A stretch of DNA of 64,000 nt. It comes from Dipteris shenzhenensis (Eukaryota; Polypodiophyta; Polypodiopsida; Gleicheniales). Each line of letters starts with the position of its first letter. The stretch's first letter is position 1. The stretch lies in assembly GCA_047967505.1 (NCBI GenBank), contig CM106540.1. One strand, 5' to 3'. Under the pieces are notes generated by a model that made no database searches, was not told the DNA's origin, and worked only from the letters and a program-made list of their open reading frames with translations. Below, piece after piece: positions 12,186 through 24,103 of this stretch. A program made the translations under genes and the position numbers.

Positions 12186-14206
12186 TTTGCTATAGCGGGA
12201 TCTGACTTCTCATTCTGAAACCCCTCATCTTCTTTTCGATCTTAAGCAGAGGACGGAAAACTGCAAAACTGGAAGCTCTACTCCCTTGCTGGAATTTTCT
12301 GTCCAGTCGGAGATTGTTGCTGTGGGCATTCGTGTTCTGAATTTCAAATCTTGAAGGCACATCTGTCTTTTCGTCCTAGTATACTTTGTCATTAGAAATG
12401 ATACGCTTTTCACGCACAGGTAAATAGCATTCTTAAATAACTTGCAAAATTCAATTCACGTCACCCTTCCATGGTTCTATCCTGCCATGATCTTGTCCAG
12501 ATCTTTAGGATTGCTGTTATGGTGTTTCTGGCGAGGCGCCCGAGAGCCGAAATTGTGTATGCTTTAGAGATTGTATTGTTTGGCACAAGGGGTATTTTTT
12601 TTAATAGCTATTCTACATATCTTTCTCTTTCACAGTCTAGACTTATGAACGTTGTGTTTCGTTGGAGTTCTGAAAATGATCAGAACGCCCTTAGATTTCG
12701 TGAAGTGATAACATTGATCAACTTTACTTGCCTTGCTTACTCTGTTTTTCTATTTGCTAAGCACCAGTTTTGTGACTTCTTCACTCGTAAAAGCTATGTC
12801 AAGCTGGCTGACTTATTCTCTGGTCAAACTGGGGTCAGAACTTCTAAAGACAATCCAAACAGGTTGCTCATTGTGATACTTCCGTCGAGTGTTTTCCAAT
12901 AGTCATTTCAGACTGAATGCCATTAGAGAGCTTCCCCGTGTATGCTAGTGGGGCTGCCACTACTAGCTTGCTTTCATGTCCCCATGGTTTTGGATTGCAT
13001 TTGGTGCTGGACTCAGCGTTTGCTTGCCAATCCAGCTTGCCAAAATCCCCATCTCCAGCCCAGCCTTGGGCTGTTGGACTGGAAGAGCAGGTCAATGTGC
13101 CCTGTTCCAATTTCACATAGCACGTTGGCATATTTTGCTGTGGGCTGTGGTACTAGGCAGCCTCAGCAGCAGGCCTGCCAGCCTTCAGCCATGCAGGGAA
13201 GCGCGTGACATAGCAGTGAGCTTTAAAACTGTATCCAAAATCTGACAGTAGGATGAAAGACCATAGCATGTCACATGGTTCAATCACAGCGACCAGGAAT
13301 GCTCATTACCCCATAAAAAATGCAGGTATTATAATAAACAACTGGAATTTGGCAGTTGTGGACATTATGCGAGCTATGTTCTATTTGTAGTCGTTTGAAG
13401 CTTCATCTGAGATTAAGAACATCTAAGTTTAGGGTCATTTATTCTTTGCAGGCTTACCACTGACAAATGTGGAAGCAATCCATCCATAGAAATCATTAAA
13501 TGTGTTAATCTGCTAGTATCTGTCCCACCTCTGCTTGTGAGGGCCATAATCAATAATATGTGCTTCTCCTTGCATGGGATCCTCACCATAGCGAGTTATT
13601 ATTGTTATGTGTGTGACACCCTTTCAGGGCTTATAATGCATTGGATGAATATAAACTATGTATGCCTTACTGGTGATGTATGGTCCCTTCGTTAGAAGGT
13701 GTTGGGAGGGGGCAGCAACCTTGTGTTGTGGAAGGGATCCACACATCAAACAAAAGAGGTGGTCCTGATGGTGTTAGTATGTGTGTTGGCCTTACTTTTT
13801 TGAATTCTACATCACTTCGGACAGACAAAGACATGTTCAATGCTAATTTGTGTTACGACATGAGTGGACGAGAGTTCGAGGTGTCATGGTGGAGCAACAT
13901 CATCATTTGAGATTGCAAAGCCCTTGCACTTTATTGCTCAATGTTGTAAAGCACTATATCCTCATTCTCATCTATGCTCACCTTAGTTGTGTTGAAAGGA
14001 CCCCCCATTGCCATGGTTGGTGTATGTACATGTTGAGACCAAAATTGTCAAAACACCGTCCATTCATCACTTGTGTGTGGTGCACATATCTGATTTGTGA
14101 CAGTAGAGGTTGGAGGGTTGTAAGAAATCCTAGATTTACTATATTTAGAAATGTGCTAAGGAACAGAAAGGAGATTGAGATAGCAGAGAACAAGGAATAA
14201 TTGTAT
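12186..14206 (+). other. 3' flank of the RGP gene, no further gene
   Basis: Holds the 3' UTR and intergenic DNA. A 143-codon open frame at 12,471-12,902 has no domain and is probably chance. A GC-richer patch at about 12,900-13,210 opens in several frames on both strands, without recognisable motifs. At about 14,060-14,110 there is a segment related to 28,085-28,140 on the far side of the Gypsy element. Confidence 0.5.
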
Positions 14207-14527
14207 TGCTTGAATGTCTGTAGGATAGATGTAGTGTCATCCATACAATTGGACCTCTCTTATATAGAGAGTGAAGAGTCACACATGAAAAGGTGTGTAC
14301 TCCAAAGGGTATGTGCATGAAGAGTTGTGTACCCCTTGTGAAGGGTGTGACCCTTGATGAGAGGGTACATTACAATAGAAATGTCTCTTCAATAGGATGT
14401 CTCTTGTGAAGGGTTGTGCCTCATAGGAAGTGTCCCGTCGAAAGGGCATACCTTTCCACAAGTGTCCATTCATCAAACCATCCATAAGTCTAGAAATAGA
14501 GAAAGGAATACGTCACAGATCGTGACA
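14207..14527 (-). repeat. Gypsy 3' LTR (321 bp)
   Basis: Matches 27,753-28,073 base for base except six substitutions. On the minus strand it begins TGTCACGATC and ends CATTCAAGCA. It contains degenerate AAGGGTGTG-type repeats and a TATATA box (about 14,255). Confidence 0.95.
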
Positions 14528-14540
14528 TCCCCTCCCACTC
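14528..14540 (-). promoter_or_regulatory. Gypsy polypurine tract
   Basis: The minus strand reads GAGTGGGAGGGGA directly against the first TG of the 3' LTR, the position used to prime plus-strand DNA synthesis. Confidence 0.85.
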
Positions 14541-14625
14541 AAAAGAAGACCTTGGTGGAGACAATGAACGGATGTAGAAAATATCATCGTAAATTTTGAA
14601 AATACTGCTGTAAAAGGTCAGGGTA

Positions 14626-15720
14626 CTACTGCAAGTCTTCATCAGATTGCCAAGTAGTGTCGGAGTCGTCCAGATCTCGCCAAAGAACAAGAAATTCCGT
14701 GATAAGTCGATGTCGAGTCTCTCGCTGTCGATGGTCCAGAATACGCTCAGGAATAAGGAGAACATAATCGTCTTCGATTTCTGGGACATAATCACCTACA
14801 GGAGGCACTACTTCATCGCCTAGAATGTACTTCTTTAGCCAAGAAACATGAAATGTTGGATGGATTTTTCCCCATGATGGTGGTAATTCCAATTTGTAAC
14901 TTAAAGGTGAATTTTTCTTGACAATCTGGAAAGGTCCATAGTATCTTGGTCGCAACTTAGGAAACACAGACTTAACCGTCTTATAGCGATGTGGGGCTAC
15001 AAATAATAGCACCATGTCACCAGTGTTAAATTCTAGGTGACGTCGATGTTTGTTGGCATACCGTTGATACCGTTCTTGCGCTTTTCGCATATGATCCCTG
15101 ACTTGTAGTAGAATGTCTTGCATTTCTTGAACTAGTTGATCAGCTAGGGCCACTCGATGTTGAAGTACAAAATTCGTTGGTACAATCGGAGTGTGTTCAT
15201 AAGCTGCTTGGAATGGAGTCATGCTGATGGCACTATGGAAAGAGTTATTATAAGCAAACTCAAGGAGTGGTAGATACTCTTCCCAAGCTGCTAGGTGTGA
15301 TTGAATATAATGTCGAAGCATTTCTTCCAGAACTTGGTTGACTCTTTTAGTCTGGCCATCTGATTCTGGGTGGTAGGCTGAACTGAACAGTAGAGTTGTA
15401 CCGAAAGATTCGAACAGTGAAATCCAAAAGTGACTGGTAAACTTAGGATCTCTGTCGGATATGATATTCTTGGGCAATCCATGGTGTCGGAAGATGTGTT
15501 GTATGAAGAGTTTGGCTATGTTCGGAGCCTGTGCACTGCTTTTGCAAGCAACAAAGTGTGCCATTCCGGACAATCGATCAACAATTACCATAATCTGAGT
15601 GTTACCTCTGGAGGATCGTGGTAGTGTTGTAATCAAATCCATGGAAATACTTTCCCACCTTTTAGTTGGAACTGGAAGAGGCTGAAGAAGTCCTGTTGGA
15701 AGTCGTCGGCTTGCTTTCAT
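14626..15720 (-). pseudogene. Gypsy integrase core and chromodomain
   Basis: A 364-codon frame covering the integrase catalytic core, GPF-type C-terminal region and terminal chromodomain. Asp28 and Asp89 of the DD35E triad are present, but the position of the catalytic Glu is Lys125 (DGQTKR instead of DGQTER), 35 residues after Asp89, so the enzyme should be inactive. The C-terminal third has the RYYGPF block followed by PERILDHR and LVLWRDLDDSDTTW, a chromodomain that normally guides insertion to marked chromatin. The upstream zinc-finger His pair lies in the previous frame and its CxxC in this one, so a one-base shift separates the two at about 15,740. Confidence 0.92.
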
Positions 15721-16963
15721 TTGTTGACAAGATAAGCAAGATGTATTTGATGACGTCGCTTTTCATCTGAGGCCAGTAGTATGTTGCACTGAGTAACCGA
15801 TAAGTCTTGTTGATGCCTGGATGGGCAGCATAAGGAACTACATGATGCTCTTTTAACAAAAGACGTCGAACATCCTTGTCATGTGGTACACAGATGCGAT
15901 CTTGATAATACAGAAGGTCGTCCATATAAGAATAGGATGAGAAAATCTTCTGTTCGGAAGTCGAAGGGTGATCTTTTAAAAGAACTTGTACTGCTGTGCC
16001 GAAGTCTTTATCATTGAAATACTTCCCTTTGAATGAATTCGGAACATCCACAGATATTGTAGAGATTACCATAGCTGATGCTAGAGGTAACCTGCTGAGA
16101 GCATCTGCAACTACATTGTGTAGTCCTGGAATGTACTCAATGGTCATGTGAAAGTTGGCCAGAAACTCAACCCAGCATGCTTGTCGAGCGTTCATGACTG
16201 GCTGAGTAAAGATATACTTTAAAGAGTGATGGTCTGTTTTGACCACCGAGTCGGCTCCCATGAGATAATGTTTCCAAGAGCGATAAGCATGTACAACGGC
16301 AAGAAACTCCTTATCATAAACCGGGTATCGGGTTTGGATATCAGAATGTTTATGGCTGTCAAAAGCAATAACTTTGCCTTCTTGCATCAAGATTGCTCCT
16401 GTAGCGATGTCGAAAGCGTCGGTCATAACCTCAAATGGAAGGTTTGGGTCAGCAATAGCCATAACTGGTGTGGTAGTGAGTGCTTGCTTGAGTTGTTGGA
16501 AACTATACTTTGTTTCGGAAAGCCACTGAAAAACTGCTGTGCTTTTTAATAATTCGGACATAGGAGCTGCGATTGCGGAAAACTGATAGACCTTGGTATG
16601 GTAGAAGTTTGCCAATCCGAGAAAAGAGCGGACATCATGAACATTCTTAGGAGTAGGCCAGTTTTGGATTACCTCGACCTTCTTGGGATCCACAGAGATG
16701 CCTTGAGCTGAAATAACATGTCTCAAATATTCGAGTTGGGTTTTGAAGAACTCACTCTTCTCAATGTTGATGTAGAGAGAATTTGCGCGGAGAACTTCAA
16801 AAACTTGGTGAAGATGTTGTTTGTGCTTTTGTAGGGATCTGCTGAAAATGAGGATGTCATTGAGATAAACGATGACGAACTTATCGAGGAAAGGCCTGAA
16901 GATGTCGTTCATGAGTGTCATGAATGTGGCCAGGGCATTGTTTAACCCAAAAGGCATGACCAA
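15662..16963 (-). pseudogene. Gypsy reverse transcriptase (3' half), RNase H, integrase zinc finger
   Basis: A 433-codon frame. It opens in the RT palm at MPFGLNNA. Motif C, normally YLDD or YVDD, reads Y-L-N-D (Asn35), so the RT has lost a catalytic Asp. RNase H follows (TDAFDIATGAILMQ, then YDKEFLAVVHA with its Glu). Then comes the integrase HHCC region with the two His (HHVV...HPGINKTYR). Overlap with the frames on both sides shows one-base shifts at each junction, so a single gag-pol reading frame has been broken twice here. Confidence 0.93.
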
Positions 16964-18102
16964 ACATTCGTAGTGTCCATACTTTGTTCGAAAAGCTGTT
17001 TGTACTCATCGCCTTCTCGTATGCGAATTTGATGATAACCTGAACGAAGATCAATCTTTGAGAATTGTGTTGCATGTAGAAGTTGATCGAAGAGGTCATC
17101 GATGCAAGGCAATGGATACTTGTTTTTGATAGTGAGCTTGTTGAGGGCTCGGTAGTCGATGCAGAGGCGCATTGACTTATTCTTTTTTTCCACAAGTAGT
17201 ACAGGAGATCCGAAAGGGTTGCGACTGGGCCGAATGTGACCTTTGTCGAGTAGTTCGGTGACCTGTCTTTGGATTTCTTCATTTTGAGTGTAAGAAACCC
17301 GATAAGGAGGTTTCGACGGTGGATTACTGTCGGGAATAAGTTCGATTGGGTGATCCACTGGTCGTCGAGGTGGTAACTGCTTTGGCAATTCCTGTGGAAA
17401 AAGATCCAGGTAGGGCTGGAAAAAAGGTTGGTTGAGGTATTCAGGAGGATCCTTTGTTGGTGTCTCCTCTACTGCCGTAACCAATAGAAGTGAAGTCTTT
17501 ACTTGGCGTTTACGAAACCACTTCTTTACTTGTAGGGCAGAGGCAACTAGGGTTGAAGGAGAGTCCCTAGAACCAGTTAGCTCAATAAGTTTTCCCTTGT
17601 GGACAAATTGGATAGTATGGCTGCGAAAACTGATTGATGGATCATAGTCGTAGAGCCACTGTTGTCTAAGTATGACATCGTACCGAGAAAGAGGCATGAT
17701 GTCGAAGTTCAACTTGTCCGTATAATGTTGGATGCGAAAAGACAAGTTTTTGATCCTGGCGTTGCACAAGAAAGTAGTTCCATTTGTGAGTTCAATCTGA
17801 TAGTCCATGTGACTAGGACTGGTGGTCAACCGAAGTTTGTCGACCATCGAACTAGCTAGGAAATTATGAGAGCAGCCACTGTCGATGAGGATAGTGACCG
17901 TTGTTCGACGAATCGATCCTTGAACACAAAGTACTTGAGTGGCCAGGGAAGGTTCGGGGTTGTGGGCAAGGCTCAGGTGGATGGTAGTCGCCATTCGAAC
18001 AGCTTTGCCTTTCTTGTCTTGTGCTGGGGTAGCATCTTCTCTTTGGGAAGTGCTAGGTTCCATATTGGAATTTTGCTTGGTCGCTTGGGACAATCGAACC
18101 AT
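16942..18102 (-). pseudogene. Gypsy protease and reverse transcriptase (5' half)
   Basis: A 386-codon frame. Residues about 70-85 hold the aspartic protease site ([10 protein letters not shown], Asp74). The RT fingers and palm follow from about residue 265: [30 protein letters not shown] and [13 protein letters not shown], with the first catalytic Asp intact. The frame runs out in the DEYK region, where the RT continues in the next frame at 16,963. Its upstream end runs into the 680-bp duplicated segment. Confidence 0.92.
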
Positions 18103-19189
18103 CTATGGTCGCCTGTACAGATGGTACATAGTCCTTTTGTGCTGGAATTGTTCTTCTTGTCAGTGGCCGCACCGTTATGTTGGGGATGTCGGTAATGACT
18201 TTGTGAAGAAGAAGAGGTGCGATCCTTGGAGAAGTGCTTCTGTTGAAATCTAGCATATGATTTCTGAGTCTTCTGGGGATCTTGAGACTGTCGCTGACCT
18301 TAATTACCGGAGTTTTTTCGAAACCTGGTGTTATCTTGAGGGTGAGCACCTTTGGCCATAGTAGAGTTCTGTGTGCGATTAGCACTCTGCTTCCCTGTGT
18401 TTTGGAAATCTGTAATGCGCTCTGCGTAAGCAATAGCGCCAGCTGTGGTGGTGATGTTTGCTTTAAGGACATCAATGCGTAACGAGGGATTTAGGCGTGA
18501 GATGAAATCCGAAGTTTGTCGACCATCGAACTAGTTAGGAAATTATGAGAGCAGCCACTGATGATGAGGATAGTGACCGTTGTTCGACGAATCGATCCTT
18601 GAACACAAAGTACTTGAGTGGCTAGGGAAGGTTCGGGGTTGCGGGCAAGGCTCAGGTGGATGGTATTCGCCATTCGAACAGCTTTGCCTTTCTTGTCTTG
18701 TGCTGGGGTAGCATCTTCTCTTTGGGAAGTGCTAGGTTCCATATTGGAATTTTGCTTTGGTCGCTTGGGACAATCGAACCATCTATGGTCGCCTGTACAG
18801 ATGGTACAAAGTCCTTTTGTGCTGGAGTTGTTCTTCTTGTCAGTGGCCGCACCGTTATGTTGGGGATGTCGGTAATGACTTTGTGAAGAAGAAGAGGCGC
18901 GATCCTTGGAGGAGTGCTTCTGTTGAAATCCAGCATATGATTTCTGAGTCTTCTGGGGATCTTAAGACTGTCGCTGACCTTGATTACCGGAGTTTTTTTG
19001 AAACCTGGTGTTATCTTGAGGGCGAGCACCTTTGGCCATAGTAGAGTTCTGTGTGCAATTAGCACTTTGCTTTCCTGTGTTTTGGAAATCTGTAATGCGC
19101 TCTGCGTAAGCAATAGCGCCAGCTGTGGTGGTGATGTTTGCTTCAAGGACATCAATGCGTAACGAGGGATTTAGGCTTGAGATGAAAGC
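17832..19189 (-). repeat. 680-bp tandem duplication at the gag-pol junction
   Basis: The segment 17,832-18,510 is repeated directly at 18,511-19,189 (offset 679-680). It covers the end of gag, the zinc-knuckle linker and the start of protease, so the element has two protease entry regions. I count roughly 20 mismatches plus a one-base indel between copies (about 3%). That is more than between the two LTRs. Confidence 0.93.
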
Positions 19190-19666
19190 ATGAAGGCGAT
19201 CATCCTCAGTTAAACCATCAATCTCCAGCACTAATGTGGTGAATTGAGAGATGTAGGAAGACAAGGAGCCCGTTTGCTCCAACCATCGGAGTTTTGAACG
19301 TGCTTGAAAGTCCGCATTGGCAGGTATGAATTGCTTACGGAGCACGTGTTCAAAACGTTCCCATGTTAACACAATTTTGCCATCCTTTAGGCGTCTTTGC
19401 CACCATAGAAAAGCTGTATCCTTGAGGAGGGAGGCTGCCAAGGCGATCTTTTTGCCTTCAGTGAGGTCAATAGTATCAAAATACATGCGCATTTTTGCGA
19501 GCCATTGGTCAACTGTTTGGCGATTGCGTTGACCAGTGTAGGCTTCCGGAAGTTTGATGTCAAGTCTTTTAGTTTTGGAAGCTTGAAGTAAACGGTAGAG
19601 GGCACGTAGTTTCGTTTTTTCTACCTCTGGTGGGAATGAATCCGCATAGTCGTCTGGTTGCATCAC
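18962..19666 (-). pseudogene. Gypsy gag (capsid domain)
   Basis: A 234-codon frame with a retrotransposon-gag capsid domain: KMRMYFDTIDL, ALAASLLKDTAFLWWQRR, WERFEHVLRKQFIP and SLSSYISQFTTL in the usual order. The C-terminus is basic and Gln/Asn-rich and ends before the zinc knuckle, because a stop falls at the duplication. Upstream gag sequence continues in another frame to 20,161 and then across the Copia insertion. Confidence 0.9.
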
Positions 19667-20161
19667 GTCATCCTCTGTATGTGTGGTATTGCGAGACTCT
19701 TGAAGTTGTTGAACTTTCTAGACCAAGTCGGAGATGCTGTCGTGAAGCTGGGATATTTGAAGTTGCAGTAGTGAATCGCCTTGTACGTTGACTTGAGGGG
19801 TCTTTTTTGGACTTGAGTCTTTGATCTCTGGAGAGGCTTCACGCGAGCGTTGCGATATATCGGAGATCCCTGTGAGAAAATTGTGAACTTGCGCTCTAGT
19901 TTATACCATTCCTGGAAGAGGATTCGGGCTGCTCCTTGAGGTTGCTCATGTTGGAGGGGGTAGGCGAGGCAGGATGGAACCACCCGTGGAAGTCTGGTAA
20001 AGGAGCTCCTGTCTGAGGTAACACTGGTGATGCCGAAAGTGGTGTTACTGCTTGTGAGAGGACAGGAGTAGGTTGCAGGGTCCACGGATTTGAGAAGGTA
20101 TAAGGAGCTGTTGTCGGAAATGGAGGATATCCAGGAGAAGGAGTGCCTTCAGAGTGTAAAT
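19663..20161 (-). pseudogene. Gypsy gag N-terminal part, downstream of the Copia insertion
   Basis: A Pro/Ser-rich segment (minus strand, 20,161 down to about 19,896, then shifted frames to 19,663). It continues in frame from the segment at 26,182-26,560 once the Copia and one copy of the TAAAT duplication are set aside. It has low complexity and no catalytic motifs. Confidence 0.75.
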
Positions 20162-20436
20162 TGAAGGAAATAGAATGAGTGAGAGATAGCAAGAGAGAGT
20201 AAGAGAACAGGAGGCTTGGAAGCTGAAGACGTAGTTGCAATAGAATAGAGTGAGAGTACAACACACTGAAGGAAAAGATAAGGTTTTGTCCTAGTGACAA
20301 AACCTTAGTAGTCACTAACCATAGTTAGTGAACTAACTGCGGTTAGGGGGAAAAACCTCTTAGTGAGGGAAAAGTGCCCCTAACTAGCTTATTGTATTAC
20401 ATTGGTCACTGCTGAATTATGTCTATAATTCTAACA
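20162..20436 (-). repeat. Copia A 3' LTR (275 bp)
   Basis: Pairs with 25,902-26,176 with two substitutions. It contains the short inverted pair GGTTTTGTC / GACAAAACC at about 20,282-20,306. Confidence 0.96.
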
Positions 20437-20446
20437 CCCCCCTGCA
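20437..20446 (-). promoter_or_regulatory. Copia A polypurine tract
   Basis: The minus strand reads TGCAGGGGGG directly before the TG of the 3' LTR. Confidence 0.8.
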
Positions 20447-20471
20447 GTGCCAATGTCATGTACAAGGCTGA

Positions 20472-21908
20472 TCAATCACCAAACGGATATAAGTTTAGGG
20501 CATTGCGAAATGCCTTTTCACGTGGTAGTGCTTTGGTGAAAATATCTGCAACGTTGTCATGTGTGGACACAAAGATCATACTGATCTCTCCTGCATGCAA
20601 CTTCTCTCTGACGTAGTGATAGTGAACCTCAATGTGTTTCGTGCGAGCATGAAACACTGGATTCTTTGCCACTGCAATGGCACTCTGACTATCAGTGAGA
20701 ATTGGAGAGGGACCCTCCAAAGACAGATGAAGATCAGCAAAAAGATGTCGCAGCCAGACACATTCAACTGTTGCTGTGAAAGCTGCCCTGTACTCAGCTT
20801 CACATGATGAGGTAGCCACTGTAGATTGTTTCTTGCTCAGCCATGAAATACAAGATTTACCCAAAAAGAAACAATTGCCACTAGTGGACTGCCTAGTGTC
20901 ATAATCACCAGCCCAATCTGAATCACTGTAGGCATGCCTCTGCAAGTCACCCCCCCTGGGAAATAGTAAGCCAAAAGACTTTGTGCCTTGCAAATAACGG
21001 AAGATGCGCTTAACTGCCTGCCAATGCATAGTTTTTGGGTTGTGCATGTACCTGCTCACCTGAGATACTGCAAACTGAATATCAGGTCTAGTGTTGCAGA
21101 GATAAATGAGGCATCCAACAGCCTGACTGTAAAGTGTGGCATCAACTGATTCTCCTGCATCATGCATTGTGAGTTTCAGCCCCGGTTCCATAGGAGTGGA
21201 TATGGGCTTACACTCTTGCATGTTAAATCTGTCCAAGAGTTTCTGAACATACTTGGACTGAGACATAACAGTGCCACGTCTCTCATGAGAGAACTGGATC
21301 CCCAAATAAAAGTGAAGCAGCCCCAAATCTGACATGTCAAAGTTGGTCTGCAAATCAGCTTTGAAATCTGCAATTTTTTCTTCATTGGACCCTGTGAGCA
21401 GTAAGTCATCGACATAAAGAAGGATGACTAATATTTCCCCCCCATCCATCTTGATGTAGAGGGTGCTCTCAGTAGGACTATTGTGCAGCCCCTTGCTGGT
21501 CAAAAAGGCATGTATCTTGGCATACCATGCACGAGGGGCCTGTTTCAGCCCATATAAAGCTTTATTGAGCTTGCATACTTGAAGTGCATTTGCTGTAATT
21601 TCAAAGCCCGGAGGTGGTCTGACATACACCTCTTCCAGCAAGTCCCCATTCAAGAAGGCTGTTTTTATGTCCAACTGATGAACATTCCACTCAAAATGTG
21701 CAGCCATTGCAATTACTGATCGGATGGTGGTCATCCGGGATGTAGGAGCGAATGTCTCCTCATAATCTATGCCCTTTTTCTGAGCATAGCACTTAGCAAC
21801 CAGCCTGGCCTTATATCTGTCAATGGAGCCATCTGGCTTCCGTTTGACTTTAAATACCCATCGTGTGCCAATGGCATGTTTACCCGTGGCAAGTCCACAA
21901 CATCCCAA
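20472..21908 (-). pseudogene. Copia A reverse transcriptase and RNase H
   Basis: A 478-codon open frame with an intact Copia RT: TRWVFKVKRKPDGS, YKARLVAKCYAQ, DYEETFAP, QLDIKTAFLNGDL, LYGLKQAPRAWY and the catalytic LLYVDDLLL. RNase H follows (YSDSDWAGD, SSCEAEYRA, LTDSQSAI, ARTKHIEVHYH, ADIFTKALP). All catalytic acids are present. The frame is joined to the upstream integrase frame by a one-base shift at about 21,885 (WDVVDLP, then GKHAIG). It could give active enzyme if the shift is a sequencing error or is suppressed; otherwise it is untranslated. Confidence 0.93.
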
Positions 21909-24103
21909 GTCTGATTTTTTGCAATGGACTGCAACTCATCGTGCATGGCATTCATCCAATGCACATTACCTTTTGCCTCTTCAAATGTGGCAGGCTCCTC
22001 CTCATCAAGGAGAGTACCTGCATATGCTGATTCCACTGAATTAGCACCTTCCATGTGCCTTGCTGCACTGCGAGTCCTGCCAGGTAACGGAGCATCAAGT
22101 TTACTCTCCCTGAGAGTCTGTAACAGCCAGTTTGGGACTGTTTTTGCTGCATGTATGTCTGCAATTTCTTGCTGCACCACCTGTTCCACTGCCTGTGGAG
22201 GGGGCAAGACATCCTGTGGCGGAACAGAAGCATTTGGAGGTTGCTGTAAATTCTGATTTGGATCAGAAAAATCAGCAGGGGAACCCAAAGCAATGGGTAG
22301 CAACCCTTCAAAGACATCTTCTGAAGATGAAGGCATTTGAAATTCAGCCTGAGTGTGAGCTGAATTTTCAGAAAATATCACATCTCTACTTACAATGATT
22401 TTGCGTGTAGCAGGATTGTAGAGACGGTACCCCTTGCTTTCTGCACTGTATCCAACAAATATGCATTTGATGGCTTTATCTGACAATTTGTGCCTAAATT
22501 CAACTGGCACATGTGCATAGGCAAGGCATCCAAAGACTTGGAAGTGATCCACTGAAGGCTTCCTGTCATTCCAGACCTCAAAAGGAGTTTTTGTTTTTAA
22601 AGCCTTAGTGGGAGCCCTGTTCAAAATGTAATTGGCACACATCAAACCCTCTAGCCAGAATTTATGAGGCATGTGTTTGCTTTTCAGCATACATCTGTCC
22701 ATCTCCATGAGAGTTCTATTTTTCCTCTCAGCTTTGCCATTTTGCTGAGGGGTCAGCCTGACTGTGAGCTGATGCACAATACCCTTTTGCTTGAGAAAAG
22801 CATCAAATTCTGCAGATAGGTATTCCCCACCTCTATCCGTGCGTAAAGTCTGTATCTTGAGTCCGGTTTCATTTTCAACCATGGCTGAAAAGTGTTTAAA
22901 CACCGTGAACACTTCAGATTTCTTTTTCAGCCCATAAACCCAAGTAAAATTGGAGTAGTCATCAATAAATGTGACAAAGTAGAGATGACCACCCAATGAC
23001 GGAGTCCTCATGGGACCACAGACATCACTGTGTATAAGCTGCAATTTGCGAACAGCTTTAACTGAACCATCCTTCTTGAAGGGGAATCTATGCATTTTAC
23101 CTAAAATGCACCCTTCACAGGCATGTGGAGGAGGTATCTCAAGAGGTGGCAATGCATCAACCATTGAAAATTTTTGAAGTGTCATTAAGTTGTTGTAATG
23201 CATGTGGCCATATCTGGCATGCCATAATTCTGCATTTTGCATGGCAGCTGTAGGGGTAGAAACTGCCAGAGCATGGGCTGCTCTTTTCTCAAAAATAGCA
23301 AGCTGAAAAAGCCCACGCAGCAAAGTACCAGATAACCTTAAGGCATAGTTAGCTTCCCTGTCTCGGACAGCACATTTGTCATCCTCAAAGATGACCTGAA
23401 ATCCCCCTCTGTTAAGAGTGGACACTGAAAGAAGATTTTTGGTTATGCCAGGCACATATAAGACATCTAAAAGTCTGAAAATTGAGCCATCAATTGCAGT
23501 GAGCTCAACCTCTCCTGTGCCACGTACTGAATATGAGGAGTTGTTGGCACAAGTGACTTTCTTACCAACAGGAGGTGGATGCAAGGAAGTAAAAAGACAC
23601 TTCCTAGAAGTGATGTGCTTGGATGCACCGCTGTCAAAATACCATGTGTTCAGTGTTTCATTAACACTGAAAGCAGATGCATCTGTAGAAGAGTCAAAGC
23701 TGCAAGTCAAAAATGCATATGTATCATCACTGCAAGAGGCTGTACTATCCCGAGCATCTGGAATAGCCAATCTAGAATCTGAAATGCAAGATAAAAAGGC
23801 ATAATCTTGACCAACAAAGTTGGCTGCAGCATCCCCACTGTCAGATGCATGAGGGGCTGAATCTGAAACAGCCATACCTGAGCTGTTTTTCTTTTCTTTT
23901 GCAATCCTTTTCCTGCATTCTGCTATGTGATGACCTGGCTTTTTGCAGTAGTGACAAAAAACCCTTCTTTTTGGGTTTACTTGCATCACTTTTAGCCTTT
24001 TGTGAAGGCTGTCCTGACCCACTGGAAGGCTGATTTGCTGCTGTCTTTGCCTGTCCCTTTGTTTTTGATTTAAATTTTGAGAGCATGGCTTGTTCACCTG
24101 CAC
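21767..24103 (-). pseudogene. Copia A zinc knuckle, protease and integrase
   Basis: A 778-codon frame. It opens with the gag zinc knuckle (CHYCKKPGHHIAEC, a full CCHC). The protease site follows (WYFDSGASKHIT), then the GAG-pre-integrase zinc finger (LWHARYGHM...CEGCILGKM), then the integrase core with all three catalytic residues (HSDVCGP, TDRGGEY, NGKAERKN). A variable Pro/Gln-rich linker leads towards RT. The zinc knuckle is one frame away from the capsid, near a homopolymer-rich stretch at about 23,955. Confidence 0.93.

Noticed and set aside
12471-12902. 143-codon frame downstream of the RGP gene
   Set aside because: No domain, no codon-use resemblance to the gene beside it, and no intron-exon context. 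It is probably a chance open frame in the 3' flank.
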